The position numbers were made by a program, and so were the translations under genes. This document shows, piece by piece, positions 61,424 to 64,000 of a stretch of 64,000 nt of DNA. Numbering within the stretch: position 1 is the first letter of the stretch; the number at the start of each line of letters is the position of its first letter. Source of the stretch: Croceivirga sp. (lineage in GTDB: Bacteria > Bacteroidota > Bacteroidia > Flavobacteriales > Flavobacteriaceae); NCBI GenBank assembly GCA_028281025.1, contig JANQKR010000016.1, positions 248,001 to 312,000 of the forward strand, in the 5' to 3' direction. A model generated the notes under the pieces. That model saw only the letters and a program-made list of their open reading frames with translations. It was not told the DNA's origin and did no database searches.

Positions 61424-62125
61424 ATCTGGTCTGGATGGTCTTACTTCAATTTTACTGGGCAGTGTACGTGGGTGCATGGCCAGTAAATCAACGACCAATT
61501 TCCCAATATCCTCAGGTTGAATCTTCCATGCATCCTTTTCCGAGGGTTCATTGCCATTAAAATAGGTTGCCACGGAACCGGGCATGATGGTAGTTACCTT
61601 AATGTCGTATTTTCTTAAATCCAACATCGCTGCTTGTGTAAACCCAACCACCCCAAACTTAGTGGCATTATAACCAGCCCCTTGGGCAAAAAAGTTTGTG
61701 CCCGCCAAACTCGCCAAGGTCATATAATATCCTTTGGACCGCTTTAATAAGTCCACAGTGGCTTTGAGTGTATTAAAAGCACCGGTAAGATTGGTGTTTA
61801 TCATTTGGTGCCATTGGTCAAAAGTCATGGTGTCGATGGGTGAAAAGTGTCCAACGCCGGCATTGGCCAAAACCACATCCAACTTTCCCCATCTCGCTGT
61901 TAGGGCCCTTACCACTTCCTCTTCATCTGCATATTGGGTAACATCGGACACCACAGCCATTACATTATCGCTATAACCCAATACCTCCAAGGCCTCATTA
62001 AGTGATTTTTGGTTTCTTCCACTTATGGCCACCTTCATCCCCTTTTCCAATAAACTCTTGGCAACACCCAAACCAATGCCTTTGCTTCCGCCTGTGATAT
62101 AAGCTACTTTACCTTTCAGTTCCAT
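61409..62125 (-). CDS. SDR-family oxidoreductase
   Basis: A 238-residue classical short-chain dehydrogenase. TGGSKGIGLG near residue 11 binds NAD(P), NAGVGHF lies near 87 and the catalytic Ser-Tyr-Lys residues are in TLASLAGTN and YNATK near 137-155. A 3-oxoacyl-ACP reductase or alcohol dehydrogenase-like role is possible; the substrate is not known. ATG 62125 is chosen over a codon 9 nt upstream. It lies downstream of tRNA-Ala, separated from it by a terminator, and converges on the AddB-like gene. Confidence 0.88.
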   Translation of the reverse strand: MELKGKVAYITGGSKGIGLGVAKSLLEKGMKVAISGRNQKSLNEALEVLGYSDNVMAVVSDVTQYADEEEVVRALTARWGKLDVVLANAGVGHFSPIDTMTFDQWHQMINTNLTGAFNTLKATVDLLKRSKGYYMTLASLAGTNFFAQGAGYNATKFGVVGFTQAAMLDLRKYDIKVTTIMPGSVATYFNGNEPSEKDAWKIQPEDIGKLVVDLLAMHPRTLPSKIEVRPSRPDLKGN

Positions 62126-62142
62126 ACATTGCATATTAAAAC

Positions 62143-62168
62143 AAAAAGCACCGATGTAACGGTGCCTT
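62143..62168 (-). terminator. Terminator of the tRNA-Ala gene
   Basis: A 6-bp stem (GCACCG 62148-62153 with CGGTGC 62160-62165), extended by one wobble and two A-T pairs, is followed on the minus strand by a T-run. It starts 3 nt after the tRNA. Confidence 0.75.
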
Positions 62169-62170
62169 TG

Positions 62171-62244
62171 TGGAGAATACCGGATTCGAACCGGTGGCCT
62201 CTTGCCTGCCAGGCAAGCGCTCTAGCCAACTGAGCTAATCCCCC
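62171..62244 (-). tRNA. tRNA-Ala (anticodon GGC)
   Basis: A 74-nt cloverleaf on the minus strand: acceptor GGGGGAT with ATTCTCC, including the G3-U70 pair that identifies alanine tRNAs; D-arm GCTC/GAGC; anticodon stem CTTGC/GCAAG with loop CTGGCAG, giving GGC, which reads GCC; T-arm ACCGG TTCGAAT CCGGT; discriminator A. CCA is not encoded. A terminator follows. Confidence 0.97.
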
Positions 62245-62287
62245 AAATTGATTGGCAAAGGAAACACTTTTTCAAAAAGTTTCAAAA

Positions 62288-63085
62288 TCAATCTTTTTTA
62301 ACACTGAGTACCAGAACGGGTATTGGCACATAAAATTCCGCTTTGGGAATAGTACTCTTCTCCCATAACTTTTTAAAAAAGCCCCGTTTTCTTCTAAATA
62401 CGCATAATAAGTCGGGTCGTTTTTCCTTAAAATGTTCCAATACGCCCAAATAGGTGGTCTGGTTTTCAGAAATGGTCAAATTTTTGCTCAAATCCAATAG
62501 GGCCGTATTGATCTTTAAATCCTCCTCGGAGTATCCCGGTGTTTTGACCAATAACAGGTTCACTTTGGATTGGTATTTCTCCATAACCGCAATTAAAGGA
62601 TGTAAGACCCTATTACGCTTTAGGATTCCTGACTTAAAAGCCACCAAAATATTCTTTAATGGCACATATTGGGTCCCTTTAGGTACAATGAGCGCAGGAA
62701 TATTGGTCTGTTTAATAATGCGACCGGAAGTGTGCCCAAGATATAATTCGTCATTAATATCATTACTTCTTGGGGCTATAATGATCAAATCAATCCCCAG
62801 GTTTTTATCGATTTCCTCCACCCCATCAACGATGTCCCCATTATACGAAGCAATTTTAATATCAACCCCTTTCGTCTCAACACCGGAAATCATTTCCTTA
62901 ATTTTCTCCCTATTGGAAGAAGCTACTTTCTCCTTAACATTGGACAAGTTCCCTGCAGTTGAAATAACGGTGAAAACATCCATTACAAAAACATTGCATC
63001 CAAACTCGGATGCAAAGTCAATGGCGTAGGACAATGTTTCATGACAAACAGGGGAAGTTCCCAATGGGACCAGAATATTGTTCAT
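62288..63085 (-). CDS. Universal stress protein, two-domain
   Basis: A 265-residue cytoplasmic protein. The first UspA domain (about residues 1-140) is complete: NILVPLGTSPVC at the start, GIDLIIIAPR, and a GHTSGRIIKQTNIPALIVPKG nucleotide-binding loop near residue 118. A second, weaker domain (about 148-265) ends in PIPVLVLSV. Such proteins bind nucleotides and respond to stress; no specific role can be given. A TAAATTTA sequence at 63110-63117 lies between it and the divergent GNAT gene and could act as a -7 box in either direction. Confidence 0.88.
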   Translation of the reverse strand: MNNILVPLGTSPVCHETLSYAIDFASEFGCNVFVMDVFTVISTAGNLSNVKEKVASSNREKIKEMISGVETKGVDIKIASYNGDIVDGVEEIDKNLGIDLIIIAPRSNDINDELYLGHTSGRIIKQTNIPALIVPKGTQYVPLKNILVAFKSGILKRNRVLHPLIAVMEKYQSKVNLLLVKTPGYSEEDLKINTALLDLSKNLTISENQTTYLGVLEHFKEKRPDLLCVFRRKRGFFKKLWEKSTIPKAEFYVPIPVLVLSVKKD

Positions 63086-63139
63086 GGTTTGGTTATTATG
63101 TTAATACCATAAATTTACAATTTAATCGAAACGAATGCT

Positions 63140-63640
63140 ATGATACGACGCGCAAAGATATCTGAAATTGATGATATTCTTGAAATCACAAGGGCTTGCG
63201 CCAACTTTATGATCGCAAAGGGAATTTACCAATGGAACGAACATTACCCTTCAAAACTGCATTTGGAACTGGATATTGAAAGAAACGAGCTATTCGTGAA
63301 AACCAAAAATGGTTCCATTGTCGGGGCCATTGTCATTTCCGAACATATGGATGAAGAATATTTTCCGGTTCAATGGCTTACCAAAAATGAAAAGAATATT
63401 TACATCCATCGGCTTTGTGTGCATCCAAAATATCAAGGCGAAGGGCACGCGCAAAAAATGATGTCCTATGCCGAGGACCATGCCAAAAAAAACGGGTTTG
63501 TTTCTGTTCGATTGGACACCTTCTCCCAAAACAAACGCAATCAAAAATTTTATGAGACCAGGGGCTATCACAGATTGGGAGATGTCCATTTCCCCAAACA
63601 AAGTGAATATCCCTTTCATTGTTATGAACTTGTGCTATAA
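63140..63640 (+). CDS. GNAT-family N-acetyltransferase
   Basis: A 166-residue acetyltransferase with the acetyl-CoA-binding motif A at HRLCVHPKYQGEGHAQKMM (near residues 93-112), followed by SVRLDTFSQNKRNQKFYETRGY typical of motif B. Substrate unknown. The MATE gene begins 6 bp downstream, so both probably share a message. Confidence 0.9.
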   Translation: MIRRAKISEIDDILEITRACANFMIAKGIYQWNEHYPSKLHLELDIERNELFVKTKNGSIVGAIVISEHMDEEYFPVQWLTKNEKNIYIHRLCVHPKYQGEGHAQKMMSYAEDHAKKNGFVSVRLDTFSQNKRNQKFYETRGYHRLGDVHFPKQSEYPFHCYELVL

Positions 63641-63646
63641 GCCCTT

Positions 63647-64000
63647 ATGATCACCAAGACAGCCGTAAGCTTTAAAAACATAAACCGATTGGCCATCCCT
63701 GCCACCATTTCGGGAATAGCCGAACCACTACTATCCATAACGGATACGGCCATTGTTGGAAATATCCCGGTGGATGGTGTGGAATCATTGGCCGCCGCCG
63801 GAATTGTAGGTTCCTTTTTGTCCATGCTCATCTGGGTCCTTGGACAGACCAGAAGTGCCATCTCCGCCATTATCTCCCAATATCTGGGGGCCAATAAACT
63901 GAACGAGGTGAGCAATTTGCCTGCACAGGCAATTTTTCTAAATCTTACCCTAAGTATTATCGTCCTGCTTTCCACCGTTTTTGTGATTGAGGACATTTTT
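63647..64000 (+). CDS. MATE-family efflux transporter, 5' part only
   Basis: The first 118 residues of an inner-membrane cation-coupled exporter, open to the window edge. NINRLAIPATISGIAEPLL, followed by SITDTAIVGNI in the first helices, is characteristic of the DinF/NorM family. A second conserved helix (FLSMLIWVLGQTRSAIS) follows. The gene starts at ATG 63647, 6 bp after the GNAT stop, and the rest lies beyond the window. Confidence 0.9.
   Translation, partial: MITKTAVSFKNINRLAIPATISGIAEPLLSITDTAIVGNIPVDGVESLAAAGIVGSFLSMLIWVLGQTRSAISAIISQYLGANKLNEVSNLPAQAIFLNLTLSIIVLLSTVFVIEDIF

Overview
The window is a 64 kb piece of a Bacteroidota chromosome, almost certainly from a marine member of the Flavobacteriaceae (Muricauda/Maribacter/Arenibacter-like; the genus cannot be fixed from sequence alone). 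The signs are starts without Shine-Dalgarno sites, recurrent TAnnTTTG (-7) promoter elements, a complete BatABCDE operon, DUF6090 and IPExxxVDY family proteins, a CarboxypepD_reg/plug/barrel outer-membrane protein divergent from a LytS/LytTR pair, and the acpP-fabF-rnc-IPExxxVDY-pyk order. It reads as ordinary core genome: no insertion sequences, prophage, CRISPR array or rRNA operon were seen, and gene-free stretches are few.

Layout. 0.2-5.2 kb: a CAP lipoprotein, 3-hydroxyanthranilate dioxygenase with a DUF1304 membrane protein and an ALDH7 dehydrogenase (tryptophan/lysine catabolism), a membrane-anchored helix-hairpin-helix protein, a metallophosphatase. 5.3-9.1 kb: a PfkB sugar kinase, then a minus-strand run of aldo/keto reductase, SDR and AlbA_2 protein. 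9.2-18.3 kb: MoxR, DUF58, an extra membrane protein and BatA-E, tightly packed and often overlapping. 18.4-25.1 kb: two pairs of beta-carbonic anhydrase plus SulP anion transporter flanking pheS. 25.2-34.8 kb: a Tat-targeted aminotransferase, AEC permease, DUF6090, lysoplasmalogenase, a secreted YciI-like protein, CYTH, an NAD(P)-binding protein, dinB, a Tat-targeted Gfo/Idh oxidoreductase, a PIG-L deacetylase and a small exporter. 34.9-38.5 kb: TetR and AraC regulators, a cupredoxin-fold protein, a carboxymuconolactone decarboxylase-type protein, a 52-residue Cys/His-rich small protein and a lone PAS protein. 38.4-44.1 kb: pyk, IPExxxVDY, rnc, fabF and acpP, divergent from purN and rnhA. 44.1-51.5 kb: outer-membrane barrel protein, LytS/LytTR, PfkB kinase, purF. 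51.5-52.1 kb: a gene-free stretch with three tandem small-RNA-like units. 52.1-64 kb: sodB, an AddA-like helicase-nuclease, kbl, an OmpA/TSP3 porin, an AddB-like nuclease, an SDR, tRNA-Ala(GGC), a universal stress protein, a GNAT enzyme and the start of a MATE exporter cut by the window edge.

The most unusual signal is the set of three small-RNA-like units between purF and sodB (51.56-52.03 kb). Each has a 39-nt core (38 of 39 positions identical in all three) followed at once by an 11-13 bp hairpin. The hairpins share architecture but not sequence, and the spacers between units are unrelated. Two of the three cores are preceded by a TAnnTTTG element. This looks like a small family of stand-alone non-coding RNAs under sequence selection. 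I cannot assign it to a described family without a search.

Other regulatory signals that stand out: an 11-bp inverted repeat placed almost symmetrically between the barrel protein and the LytS/LytTR genes; a 13-bp hairpin with a T-run between acpP and fabF; -7 elements ending exactly 3 nt before the dinB and tetR start codons, suggesting leaderless messages; a palindromic operator upstream of tetR; and well-spaced TTG/TAnnTTTG promoters before ompA, the second carbonic anhydrase and the second PfkB kinase.
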